Positions 36,263-46,919 of a stretch of 64,000 bases of DNA are shown one piece after another. Within the stretch, counting starts at the first letter, position 1. Every line of letters begins with the position of its first letter. This DNA is from Hyposmocoma kahamanoa (lineage: Eukaryota; Arthropoda; Insecta; Lepidoptera; Cosmopterigidae): NCBI RefSeq assembly GCF_003589595.1, contig NW_020654080.1:10815698-10879697 (forward strand). Direction: 5' to 3'. The translations under genes and the position numbers were made by a program. The notes below the pieces were generated by a model. That model saw nothing but the letters and a program-made list of their open reading frames with translations, made no database searches and was not told the DNA's origin.

Positions 36263-36901
36263 AAATCCAATGATCCTGGAGATTTCGTAACTTTGACTGT
36301 TAGGTATGTTTTGCTCACTCAAACAGTTTCCATTCACTGAAATTATTTTGTATTTGATAACTGGGTTAAGTGTTATACTTAGAATATTAAATCCAAGAGT
36401 TTTTAAAACTGGAAATTAATAAGAGTCTGTAATCGTAGTTTTAAATCTCATGAAGCAAGTATCAATAGATTTATTGCACTAGTTGGTATAGTTAGGGAGA
36501 TATGAGCAGTTTCATTCGGTAATAGCGTGGCAAACATGATAACAGTTACTACATGTCGAAAGCCGCTACTGATATCTGTAATTTCTTAAATGCCGCTGTA
36601 ATGGTTAATAAACAACTTGTACTCAACTCTAGTGCGGCTGGTCGGATATTGTGGGCACGAGAGCAAGAAATTCTTTCATACTTTGTGTGGAAGTTCTGCA
36701 AGGACAATGGTTTTGAGTCGGGTTGATATAATCCATCATTTCAACATGTTGTCTCTACATTGGCCAACTTGTGACCAGAGATGACTCAGCGATTTTCATA
36801 TTGACTGCTGCAACTTGTGCCCAAGAGCAAGACTTTCACATGGGGTGATAAAATCTTTAGGAGCAGCGAATTTGGCTTGCCATATTTTGCGCCTCCCATC
36901 T
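36263..36901. other. unassigned sequence left of the hAT-like element
   Basis: No gene recognised. It and the sequence after 37546 are joined across the hAT-like insertion, so they formed one continuous stretch before it. Confidence 0.4.
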
Positions 36902-36909
36902 GTTGTGCT

Positions 36910-37537
36910 TAGGGAATGTAATCCGGATAAGCCATAATTAAAAAAATCCGGATTTTCAGGATTATCGTTAGTTTTTGAAATCCGGATTTTAAAATCGATA
37001 CGGATGTTTTTAACATTTTTATTCACGATTTCGCAACAGAATTTTGGAATTTTGTGCAATAGAATCCTCAGCAGATTAAATGATAAAACAATTATAAGAT
37101 CTTTTTTAGTTTAGAGCAAAAATTTTATGTTATTTCTTAACACTTACATTTGATTTTCTTTACATTTTATTGACAGTTACGAAGTGGTATCTTTTTAAAC
37201 TTTTTTCTTCTTGTATTTTTTCTATATTAAAGAATTTTGAAAATTCATGCTGCCCAAGACCGAGAACAATGGGAAAAGAGAGGAAGGCCTTTGCCCAGCA
37301 GTGGGATAGAATGGGCTTATAAAAAAATCGAAGAAGATTGAATTAAATTTAAATTACCTATCGTAGATTAAATTAAAATTTGATTAATATTATACCAAAA
37401 CATACTTTTTTTTTCAACTAAATCGCGAATCTATTGAAAACTTATAATTTTCCGAAAAAATCCGGATTATCTGGATTCGCTGCGAAATCCGTTATCAAAA
37501 TCCGGATTTCAAATATGGTACGGATTTGCATTCTCTA
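36910..37537. mobile_element. non-autonomous hAT-like element, 628 bp
   Basis: Flanked by a perfect 8 bp duplication, gttgtgct, at 36902-36909 and 37538-37545. The ends are imperfect inverted repeats beginning tagggaatgtaa and tagagaatgcaa, matching the hAT-type start (YARNG). Subterminal aaatccggatttt motifs recur at both ends. No transposase is encoded. A short RTE tail (37247-37335) lies inside. The 8 bp duplication plus YARNG ends make hAT the best assignment. Confidence 0.8.
37247..37335 (+). pseudogene. RTE-like LINE 3' terminus nested in the hAT-like element
   Basis: Reads AAQDREQWEKRGR in one frame and then the tail ggcctttgcccagcagtggg followed by an A-rich end. This tail is very common at RTE-type 3' ends in Lepidoptera. 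The fragment is under 100 bp. Confidence 0.75.
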
Positions 37538-37545
37538 GTTGTGCT

Positions 37546-39019
37546 ACCTTCTATAGCGGTAGTATGTCGAAGGAAGCTCTTACGACTTGATGGTCTTGCT
37601 GGTGGGAGCTCGTGACGGAATAAAAGACGCCACCTATCAACTTGCTGTTTTAATCTCACTAGTACAGAGCTTAGTTTGTGCTTATGCTCAGATACAAGTG
37701 GAGAAATCTATTACTGTCGTAAACTTACTCCTATTAGGTAATGTCAAATTGTTAATCTAATCCATATATTATAAAAACAAAGTAAATTATATGAGATCAA
37801 CCACTCGGATAGATTAAACTGGTTGTAAGTATTGCAATATCAGGAGGGATCTTAGTGTGATCTTGATAATGTATGCACATAAAGGGTACAAGGTAATTAT
37901 GTTATACACACATATAATAAAACTTAGGTATACGATACATTGATTCATCGATCATACAATATCGTGCATGACACATAAATGGAAATGATATCCGTAAATC
38001 GTAATTAAGCTTACAGGATCCGACCCTTGACTTTTGGAATTGCGAAACAATGAGTCACTTGAACAAATATGTCATTCAGTACGTGAATACGTTATGATAT
38101 ATCCGTTCATTCTGGGAACTTTATCACTCATAGGTCCAAATGCGTCATCGGGGTGATGGACTAAAATAACGGCTTCGTTATGTTGCGCAAAACTATAACT
38201 GAATTCAGATAAGGGACATCAGCATATTTGTTTCTTAAACGTGTCGTATACAGTACTGGCAATTCATATACATAATCTTTTATCTTGAAAAAGTATCTTG
38301 GCATGATGGTACCTATAGCAGCTGAACTTTGTGAGACAAAATTTCTAAATTGATATGCCCTGCTGCGCAATAACAAATATTAATCGTGTGTGTGTATGTA
38401 TCATTTTTAGATAAACAACAAGCAATTGGAACTAAATGGCATTATGCAGTTTGCACATGGAATGTCATTTAAATGATGACACACTTTTTGAAAGATTATG
38501 AAGTTACTAAATGAGTTCATATGAATTACAATTGTCGTCAACGGCTGGCATGCAGGTCTTTGAAGACTTGAATTTTATCTGATTATTTGAATACACCCTG
38601 ATGGTAGATCAATATTGTTAGAAAAGGGAGTGTGCCGATTTTGATTTCCATGGGAAGAACTATGAAGTATTTTATAGATAGAGAGATCGAGAGTTCTGGT
38701 TGAGGCGTTTCTTCAGAAGAGACTAAAATATATCTTAGATGTCGTCAAGTAAAACAAATTGTGTCAAAGCTCAAATGTGTGAAACGCAAACTGCTTTTTC
38801 ATTGGTGCGCGCTATAGTTAAATAATTATTATTTAGGTATCCATTTGAATGTGGAAGTCAGCAGATGATACCTACCTACCAACAGGATAACAACGAGATA
38901 TCGAAATTAATATTATTATTTAAAAAATATTTGGAGTCCCCCCAAACCGGATGTACAGAGAGGTCCATTGACATGATCCTGTTTTGAGCGAAGTTTAGCA
39001 ATGACAAAGTCCATTAATA
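37546..39019. other. unassigned 1.5 kb
   Basis: No gene or repeat family recognised. The minus-strand open frame at 38161-38376 has no domain. Confidence 0.4.
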
Positions 39020-39360
39020 GCAGGACGTCACAGGCGCCATCGCAGAAATGCTAACGAGTTATCAATGTAAACGGTTTGTTTACACAGTTAACGTAATCTT
39101 ATCCGGTGACCTCCTTAGATTCTCCCGTTTCGAAATTGTATCGGTCGGTATCGCGTGTTGTCCTTATTACAGCGGCGGAAGTGCGCGCTCTACTCGCCGC
39201 GACCAAACTCTCATTCATGTTCTACGTATTTATTTAGAGGCCCCGTACCTACCGTGCTCTGATAGTGCCTGCGCCTTTAACGCGCCAAGGAATGTTGTAT
39301 TGATACACCAGCTTGGTACTCGCTCTAATTTATGTAGTTCGAGTGTCGAATGAAACACAA
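39020..39360. other. GC-richer island with paired forkhead-like sites
   Basis: Contains tgtaaac at 39066-39072 closely followed by the inverse gtttaca, together an inverted pair of forkhead-type sites. A 101-codon frame (39048-39353) has no domain. It could be a regulatory element. Confidence 0.25.
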
Positions 39361-39589
39361 CACATGGATCATAAAAGGCCTTTAACGAATAAATGTTTTA
39401 GATCTTAACAGTGCACGCAGTGCAGTCTTAAAGATTTGTTTTATATATATTTTAGTGTAGTTTAAAAGAAATTTAGAGAATATTAGGACATTCTTCCACT
39501 GAAGATCGAAGGAATGAAAAATTTGACATACCTAGGCCTTCTAACAGCACATCGAGGAAGTTAGCAAGTAATTTTATAAACTTACTATA
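39361..39589. other. short spacer
   Basis: Nothing recognised. Confidence 0.4.
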
Positions 39590-39862
39590 TTTTTTTATTA
39601 TACCAAGTAACGAGACGAACAAGTCGTGGGCCTGGTGGTAAGCGACACGCCTGTCCATTACAGTTGCAGTGCCACTTTGAGCTATAAATCTCAAATATCT
39701 GACGGGCACTGCCACTGCGCCCGTCACCCTGAGACTTAAGTTGATAAGTGCCATGTGCCTGTTGCCACATTAATGCTCACATTATGGCTTGGCGGCCGAA
39801 TTAAGTACGGTAGCAGTACTTCCCTAGAAGAGCTCTTTCACAAGTAGCTTTACAAGGAGCTT
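39590..39862 (-). repeat. family A interspersed repeat, copy 5
   Basis: Reverse complement of the family. It starts at the 3' end (taccaagtaacgagacgaac), passes through cagttgcagtgccact and gtcaccctgagac, and reaches the 5' region tacttccctagaagagctc. The ggtgaaatt block is damaged. Confidence 0.85.
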
Positions 39863-40662
39863 AAAATATTATATTGTTACTATATTATTCAGTAGCTTTG
39901 ATAATAAGATATATTATGATAAATAATATGCTGGCTTATTTTACTGAAATTAGTAGGCATCGACAATAATAATAAATGTACTTTCGTTGTGTATAATATA
40001 GATTTCCTGAATAGAAGCATGGTTTTAGAGGCAGTAGTTAAAAAAGTTCGTTGAAGTACCACTGACACCATGGCAAGGCTGAATATTTACTTACTCATCA
40101 AAATATTTTGACGAAAAGCAAAACGTGCGAAGACCGGAGGGTGCGGGGAAATGACGTGCCCACAGCGGAAGTGCTCACAGGCGCAGGAGGAAAGGGCCGC
40201 CGTGCGCGCAAGCTAATTGCCCGGAATTTCGGAGGTCGCCTGATAACCTACGTCTACGCCGGATGTCGATAGTGCTTTGATGTAGAGTGATGGCGTCCAA
40301 GCCCCTCCGCATTCGTACCTTTGAAGCGGGCGCTTATCAAGTGACGGGTGGGCACCCGTCACTTGATATTTTGATGTATTTTTTATTACTCGGAGTTTAA
40401 TTCCTAATGGACGTCATGAACCGGATGAACTACTACCTTTATCTTTTTGTTTCATTCGTCGACGCGTAAATAAAACTTCACTATCGGCATATTTTGTGGT
40501 CTTAAATGAATAGGTACTTTACTAATTTCTCATATTTATAAGGAATTAGTAAATTACTTAGTTGTGATTTGGTGTCAGAACTGGTAATTAATTGCCTTTC
40601 TTTGTTTGTAGTTTGACGGTATAAACAATTGTATGTCTATATATATACATATAACAGTGATT
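39863..40662. other. unassigned spacer with small GC island
   Basis: A GC-rich patch lies at about 40115-40330 with cggaagtgctc and a homeodomain-type ctaattgcccgg. The palindrome at 40335-40368 follows. No coding frame is supported. Confidence 0.35.
40335..40368. repeat. perfect 16 bp palindromic inverted repeat
   Basis: Arms 40335-40350 (tatcaagtgacgggtg) and 40353-40368 are exact reverse complements around gg. The arm matches the 3' terminal sequence of family A (cccgtcacttgata), so the site looks like two family A ends placed head to head. Confidence 0.9.
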
Positions 40663-40972
40663 GAATCGAGTTTCGCTTTGGACGCCCTACCATTTCTTTT
40701 ATTTCTTTATAATATCAAGTGATGGGACGAACAAGTTGTGCGCCTGATGGTAAGCTATACGCCTGTCCATAACAATTGCAATGCCACTCAGAGATTTAAA
40801 TCGCAAAGATCTGAAGGGTACTGCCACTGCGCCCAGTACACTGAGACATAAGTTGATAAGTACCGTGTGCCTGTAATTTCACCAGCACCCTTACCCTTCA
40901 AAACCGGAACACAGTAATGCTAATATTACTGCTTGGCGGCAGAAATAGGTAAGGTGGGAGTACTTCCCTGGG
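40663..40972 (-). repeat. family A interspersed repeat, copy 6
   Basis: A nearly complete copy on the minus strand. Its 3' end includes the extension cgagtttcgctttgg and ccatttcttttatttctt shared with copy 1, and then runs to the 5' region tacttccctggggg. This is the best evidence that the family's longer 3' end is ancestral. Confidence 0.88.
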
Positions 40973-41232
40973 GGCCTAACATAACCTTTCCAAAAACAAT
41001 CCTATTTCAATGTAAGCTTAAAAGAAGCTTATTATAATATTACTCATATTCGTACCATGACAAACCTGTCAACCAAGTAATGTATTATTGCTAAAGTGAT
41101 TGAAAGAACGAATGATTTCCCAATATTGTCTGTCCCTTACTAAAAATAGGAAAGAAATAACGCTATATGAACTATATAATGCCATCTCTTTCTTTTTTGA
41201 TGTTCCGAATCGTCTTATTATATTATATAATA
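40973..41232. other. short AT-rich spacer
   Basis: AT-rich spacer ending in the TA target duplication of the mariner element (41231-41232). Confidence 0.5.
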
Positions 41233-42510
41233 GGGGTTAAAGTATGAAATTGCCGATTTGTACTGAAAATCTAAATTGTTTATTTTTTAAATTTTTAACA
41301 AATTTATTTAATCAGAATAGTTGCCATTATTATCTATACATTGCTGCCATCTAATGGGAAGGTTATTAATGCCTTTGCGATAGAACTCCGACGATCTGAC
41401 TGCACAAACTGTGTGAAAGCATTTTGTACTGCCTCCTGGGAAGAAAACTTCTTGTCACGTAGATAATTGTCCAAATCACGAAAAAAATGGTAGTCCGTTG
41501 GAGCAAGGTCTGGTGAATACGGAGGATGACGAATGGTTTCTAACTGCAGTTCCTGAAGGGTCAAAATGGTTTCTCGTGCTGTGTGAGGTCTCGCGTTGTC
41601 GTGGAGCAATAATGGTGAAGATCGATTCATGAGTCGGGGCTGTTTTACTGCTAGTTTTGTCAACATGGTTCGGAGTTCGGCACAATAGACATCTGCCGTT
41701 ATTGCTTGACCAGATCGGAGAAAACTATAGTGAATAACACCATGCTGAGACCACCAAACAGTTACCATTACCTTTTTATTGGTAAGTTTTGCTTTAGGAC
41801 ACTGTTGTGGCATTTGACCTGGGGTCAGCCATTGCATTTTTCTTTTCCGGTTATCATAAAGAATCCACTTTTCATCACATGTTACAATTCGATCTAATAT
41901 TCCTTCATTTCTGTACCGGTTCAACAAGGCAACACAAGTTTCAACACGCGTTTCTTTCTGCAGATCAGTCAAATCATGAGGCACCCATTTTTCGTATTTT
42001 TTTATTTTATTGATTTGACGCAAGTGAGTCAATATTGTGGGTAAGGTAACGTTAAACCATGCCGCTAATTCCTGGGTAGTTTGACTAGGATCGGCTTCCA
42101 CTATCTCTCTTAATTCATCGTTATTCACCTGTGTGGGCGGTCTTCCTCGTGGCTCGTTCTTTAAGTCGAAATTTCCATCACGAAAGCGTTTAAACCTAAA
42201 TCGCACGGTGCGTTCATTAGTAGACCTCTCTCCAAACGCAGCATTGATATTGCGAGCTGTTTCTGCCGCGTTAGTTCCGCGTCGGAACTCGTATTCAAAA
42301 ATCACTCGAATTTTCGCAGTATCCATCTTTCTTGTCTAAATTGAATAACAAAAACAATTGAAAGTCGATATTCAAATGTTTCAAATTAAAAAAAAAAAAA
42401 TCACAGAAACCATTTGAAAAAAGTTTCATTCGAAAACCTCAAACCATGAAGATTCTATGAAAATTCAAAGAACCTATTGCAATAAAACGGCAATTTCATA
42501 CTTTAACCCC
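41233..42510 (-). mobile_element. mariner transposon, 1278 bp, nearly intact
   Basis: Bounded by terminal inverted repeats starting ggggttaaagtatgaaattg that are identical over the first 23 bp, with further similarity inside. Both are flanked by TA (41231-41232 and 42511-42512). The length is typical of mariner. A single minus-strand transposase gene fills the interior. Intact ends and a nearly open gene indicate a comparatively recent insertion. Confidence 0.93.
41334..42326 (-). CDS. mariner transposase, DD34D, with C-terminal frameshift
   Basis: Transposase of the mariner family, which cuts and pastes the element at TA sites. The N-terminal ~110 residues form the paired helix-turn-helix DNA-binding region. 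The linker WVPHDL at about 114-119 is a family signature. Catalytic aspartates are D151 (in TCDEKWILYD), D243 (LLHDNARPHTA) and D278 (YSPDLAPTDYHFF). The last two are separated by 34 residues, giving DD34D. The frame ends at 330 residues after DRRSSIAK, but another phase continues as EFYRKGINNLPIRW to a stop at 41308-41310. A small indel near 41385-41395 has therefore replaced the last ~25 residues. All catalytic residues are intact. The start at 42326 gives the usual mariner N-terminus. Subfamily not assigned. Confidence 0.92.
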   Translation of the reverse strand: MDTAKIRVIFEYEFRRGTNAAETARNINAAFGERSTNERTVRFRFKRFRDGNFDLKNEPRGRPPTQVNNDELREIVEADPSQTTQELAAWFNVTLPTILTHLRQINKIKKYEKWVPHDLTDLQKETRVETCVALLNRYRNEGILDRIVTCDEKWILYDNRKRKMQWLTPGQMPQQCPKAKLTNKKVMVTVWWSQHGVIHYSFLRSGQAITADVYCAELRTMLTKLAVKQPRLMNRSSPLLLHDNARPHTARETILTLQELQLETIRHPPYSPDLAPTDYHFFRDLDNYLRDKKFSSQEAVQNAFTQFVQSDRRSSIAKALITFPLDGSNV

Positions 42511-42512
42511 TA

Positions 42513-43975
42513 ATATATATAAAGCTACAAGTTCTTACTCACTGATAGAAATAGAACGCATACTTCCCGATATGGTGGACAAAAGATATTTATACCGTTG
42601 TACGCGGATAGATTCCAAACCAAAGAATCAAATATGAGAAGACCTGAATGTGGAAAATATGAAAGAGTGATCAACGGCCTGCAAAAACTATAATATATGG
42701 AAGGAATATTTGTGCACTTTTATGAGGTACACCTTGGTCAATTTCCGTTTGAAGTAAAAATGTTCGAAATTCAAATAAATAAGATGGCCGCCATAAAAAT
42801 TTCAAAGTCTCCTATCACGGAAACTATCAGAGATAGCTAGGAGGTGCTCGAAGGAATGTCATAGAGATTAATAGTCGTTAACTGCCTGGGTGAAAAAAAA
42901 ACAAGACGGCGAATTCGAAATGGCGGCTGAAGAAAAACTTGCTTCGATGCGGCTGAAAATTGGTATGCGGGGGTCTTTAGGAGTCCTTAACCATAATTTG
43001 GGGGTTAAAAGTTTCTTTTCGCCATTTTTTAATATGACTGTCATATAAGCGTTTTTTTTTTCGTCAAAAGTTGCTGCCGAAACGGACTTGCTCTGATTCG
43101 GCTGAAAATTGGCATGCGGAGGCCTCTAGAAGTGCTAATAATTTGTGGTCAAAATTGGTTTTTCGCCATTTTCAAATATGGCCGCCATAGAAGCGTTCGC
43201 TGGCGGCAGAAAATCCCTTTGAAAATTGGCATGTGTGGGTCTCTAGGAATGCTTGATAATAATTTGTGATCAAAAATGGTTTTATGCCATTTTTTAATAT
43301 GGCCGCCATTTAACAACTAATAAAAATTAGCTCTCTATAGGTGATTGATAATAATTTGCAGTCGAAATTTATATTTCGCCTATTTTCAATATGGCTGCCA
43401 TACAAACTTTTTTAGCGCCCGATAAACGTTTGCTCTAATTCGATTGAAGGTGGACGTGTCGGGGTCTCTATGAGTGTTTAATAATAATTAGCGGTCAAAC
43501 TTTATTTTTCGCCATTTTTCAATATGCCTGCCTTACAAACTTTTTTGGCAGTAGATAAAAATTTCTTTTAATTCGACTGAAAATGGCATGGCTTCAATCA
43601 CAATTTGGGATAAAAATTTTGTTTCTGCCGTTTTTCGATATAGCAGTAATTTTTTATGTAAATGGCTATTGAAAAAACTTGCTTTGCTCGTACTGAAAAT
43701 TGGCACGAAAAGATTTCTAAGATTGTTTGATAATAATTAGTGGTTTAAATATATTTTTGCAATTTTTAAATATGGTCGCCATTAAAGAGCTATTTAAATT
43801 TTTTTAAAACAAAGCCATAAGCGCCGAGGCCGGAGGCCGAGGTCCGCACGCCATCAAATGGAGATAATATATGGAGACGTAATAGATTACGAATACAAGA
43901 TCTCACAATTGTAAAAATGTAAAGCATGCTTCCCGATGGAGTGGAAATGAGATACTTATTATAGCGTTGTTATAT
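42513..43975. repeat. degenerate tandem array of 92-144 bp units
   Basis: About eight diverged units, each with the blocks ttcgccatttttcaatatgg, ccgccat, cggctgaaaattggcatg and gataataatttgtggtc. Anchor positions of the aatatggccgccat block are near 43031, 43175, 43296, 43388, 43521, 43638 and 43768, with a partial one near 42784. Sequences around 42553-42605 and 43920-43972 (cttcccgatrkrgtgga) are a direct repeat bracketing the array. No protein is encoded. Confidence 0.75.
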
Positions 43976-45132
43976 CTAAACCGTCTCTATGTTAGATTTC
44001 ATTTTCTTGAAAGCTATGCCAAAGAGAAGTGTTTAGGGGGAAAAATGCCAAAACTAGTGCCGAATTTCCTGTACTATGTAGGTACTATGAATACCAAATC
44101 AACGATAACCCAGAATACACAGACCAAAACCAACTTAGAAATGTTCGTTTCTTAAATTGGCATAAATCGGAAATCGACCTTCTCATCAAGCGCCCATAGT
44201 ACTAACTGCTGTGCCACCGAAGAGCATGAGCACACCCCGTAAACTGAAACCGACCACGCGCCGCAGGCCGAGCCCGACGGCTACAGGGCTCATCTTAGTA
44301 TAATGTTGAAGTACTTAATGTTATTTACATTCCGAGAATTTTAACTGTTAAAAAAATAAAAATATGTAATTAAAATCTAATAAAATTACGTTGTTTAAAA
44401 TTATTAAGAAAAATAAATAAAGCAAGCTAAGTCTTGATACTCACGTTGTGGATTCGGAATTATAGTCTAGTGTCAACTGTTAGTGTCGCCAAGGAGCATA
44501 TAGATGTCGCTGTCATAATTTTACGAAATAAACATCGCGTATTTTTGTTTAACGAGAAATGATTTCCTATGCACGATTACATAAAAAAATAAACAAAATA
44601 TTGAAGAGATTTATGTAAATAAATAAGTTCAGCTTAACTTTTAATCATAGATATTTGCACTAAGGGTCATTAATCTCGTAGCACTTTGCCAACCATGGTA
44701 ATAAGATCTTCAGAGTATTGTAGCCGCTGTTCGTTTACAGAGCGCGAAAATGTTTTTGTTCATATGTGTAATTTTTTTGATATTTAAAGATTGTTGTAAT
44801 GAGCACGTCAACTCACCAAACCGTTTATATTTTATAAATGAGCCACAAATAAAGAAAAACCAAGACTACTGTATACTAATAAAGTACAAGTACAGGGCAG
44901 TAGTGCTCCCTTGTCATGAACAAACCATTTACATTTTGGTAACTATGGAGATGCTGGCATTTAAAGTGTTTCTTTGAAAAATGTCAATTACTCTAATTTT
45001 GCTTAATAATACAACTGAAATTAAATAACATATAAAAAAGCCGCTTATATGGGTTTGTAGATCTTGTTTCGCTGATTTCAGATATGTTAATAACTCAATT
45101 TCTTTAAAAATGTTGATTACATTGTATATATA
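43976..45132. other. unassigned 1.2 kb with one short signal-peptide-like frame
   Basis: A GC-richer piece (44190-44300) contains gcgccgcaggccgagcccg, resembling ggccggaggccgagg at about 43830. The frame 44750-44977 (75 codons) starts MFLFICVIFLIF, a hydrophobic N-terminus with A at -3, but shows no known domain. It could be a small secreted peptide, a first exon or chance. The rest is AT-rich. Confidence 0.3.
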
Positions 45133-45600
45133 ATGAAAGAGAGAGAGATAGCGTCACAGTACATTTTTGAAAATGCAATTAATGTTAAGAGGAATAGTAA
45201 TTTCTTTATGAAAAATAGTGACACACATAATATTAATACGAGGAATCAAAATAAACTAGCTGTTCTTGATAGTCGTCACAAAGTCACAAATTCAATTAAG
45301 GGGCAATGTATACGCTTCTATAACAAGGTTCCGGTTGATATACAAAATTTCCCATTCACGAGGTTTAAAACTATAGTTAAACATAAACTTTATGATAAAG
45401 GTTATGTATATAACTTCTTATACAACTTTTTATACAACTTCTGCGTACTTGGATGACAAAAATCTGTGGTAGTAACCTGTTTAGCTCAAGGAGGTAGTCT
45501 CTCTCCATCTCTGATGTTTGAAAACAAAAAAAATATATTGTAAATGTTGAATGCGTACAAATGTTATTTACAAAGAGCAACTTTTTTTAGCAGTTACATT
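45133..45600 (+). pseudogene. jockey-like LINE ORF2 C-terminus
   Basis: The 107-codon frame 45133-45456 contains REIASQYIFENAI, NSDTHNINTRNQNKLAV, IKGQCIRFYNKVPVDIQNFP and FKTIVKHKLYDKGY. This is the C-terminal region of lepidopteran jockey-like LINE proteins, also seen on the minus strand at 7920-8209. The segment following 45456 (ttggatgacaaaaatctgtgg) matches the tails at 48075 and 58320. The copy is 5' truncated. The repeated YNFLYNFLYNF reflects a small local duplication. Confidence 0.85.
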
Positions 45601-46078
45601 AATTACTACTACTAAATATTAGGATGTCCGGACATTATTGCAGGACACAGCGACTGGCATCTCCGGCACCAGCCCGGAGAGCTAGTAGAGGAGAAGATAG
45701 ATATTTTTGGGAACTGGAGATACGTCGTTTTTCGGCGTCGGGAAGTGAGCGTGCCTTACAGCTCCGCCACCAATGAGGAGATTTGGTAGTGGACTCAGAG
45801 TCGACGGCTTAGCGGTGGCAACTGCTAGTTGTGCAATGCGCAACGGGAAGTGAGCGTGCCTACAGCTCCGGCACCTATCTGGAAAATAGGGAGGGTACTG
45901 TACGTGCACTCGGGGCGGCTCACCCGAGGCACTAGCCTCTCGAAGAACCGGATGAAGTCAAGTGACAGAGGTCTGTGACAACCCTGTACTTGTAAGGTTT
46001 CTGTGTGCGCACAGGTCATAGTGCCCTTCCCGCATGACCTAGAGATTGTGGATAGGCAGGGGCACTTTAAAAAAAAAC
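45601..46078 (+). repeat. GC-richer repeat-like unit with A-tail
   Basis: Two internal copies of gggaagtgagcgtgcc followed by acagctccg lie about 105 bp apart (near 45740 and 45847). The unit ends in ggcaggggcactttaaaaaaaaa at about 46070. The A-run end suggests a retrotransposon 3' UTR (for example of an R1/R2-like LINE), but no coding part confirms it. Minus-strand frames here are chance. Confidence 0.4.
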
Positions 46079-46643
46079 TTTGTAGAATGACATGGGACTA
46101 TCCTCTAAGGACGTCTAACTTAAAGTAATGTAAGATATAATTAAAGAAGATCGTTCGAGCCTCGATTTTAGCCTAAACCCCATTAATTGCGAACGTATTG
46201 ATTAACGTGTTGATAGAGTTGTTTTTGCTTTGATAATTTGGTGTTTTGTCTCTAAACGTAGGAAGAAAATATGTGAATTAGAATTTTTAAGGACATGACT
46301 GGACTTTACATGGTTCAAGTATTTGGGACTTTATGTTTCACTTATCTTCTTAATAAACAAGAATTGAACAGGGCCTCGATCTGTTTAAGCGGTGAACAAT
46401 GTTAACCGGTTAGTAATTTTATATTCCAATAGAACAAAAATATCGTCAAACAAAATTAAGGAAAAATTACTTATTTTCTTATCTTTGCCTATTGGGGCAA
46501 ACCAGTTCTTTGCTTTGCGAGTGAAATGTCGCAATGTGCGTGCAGTATGTGTGTGCTGTATGCGTGTGCCCTTTTCCCTTGAGCGCCGGCATATAACGTA
46601 CACAAACTGCGTCCAGGGGAGGAGTTGCAGAGATGGCAAACAG
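46079..46643. other. unassigned spacer
   Basis: No gene recognised. Overlapping short frames on both strands at 46385-46698 are not supported. Confidence 0.4.
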
Positions 46644-46919
46644 GGAAGTACCTACTGCCATCATACCTATTTCTGTCGCCAAGCAGTAATGTGAGCATTA
46701 CTGCGTTCCGGTTTCGAAGGGTAAGGGTGCTGGTGAAATTACAGGCACATGGGACTTGTCAACTCATGTCTCAGGGTATCTCATGTAGCAGTGGCCCTCA
46801 GATCTTTGTGATTTAAAACTCTGAGTGGCACTGCAACTCGTTAAGGACAGACGTATCGCTTACCATTAGGCGCACGATTTGTTCGTCCCGTCATTTAGTA
46901 TACATATAAAAGAAATAAG
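46644..46919 (+). repeat. family A interspersed repeat, copy 7
   Basis: Runs from gggaagtacctactgcc through gcgttccggtttcgaaggg and ggtgaaattacaggcac to gttcgtcccgtcatttagta, followed by an A-rich tail. The first ~40 bp of the family are missing. Confidence 0.87.

Noticed and set aside
42780..43790. Possible CRISPR-like array
   Set aside because: The units are diverged and of unequal length, there is no short identical repeat with unique spacers, and the sequence is from an animal genome.
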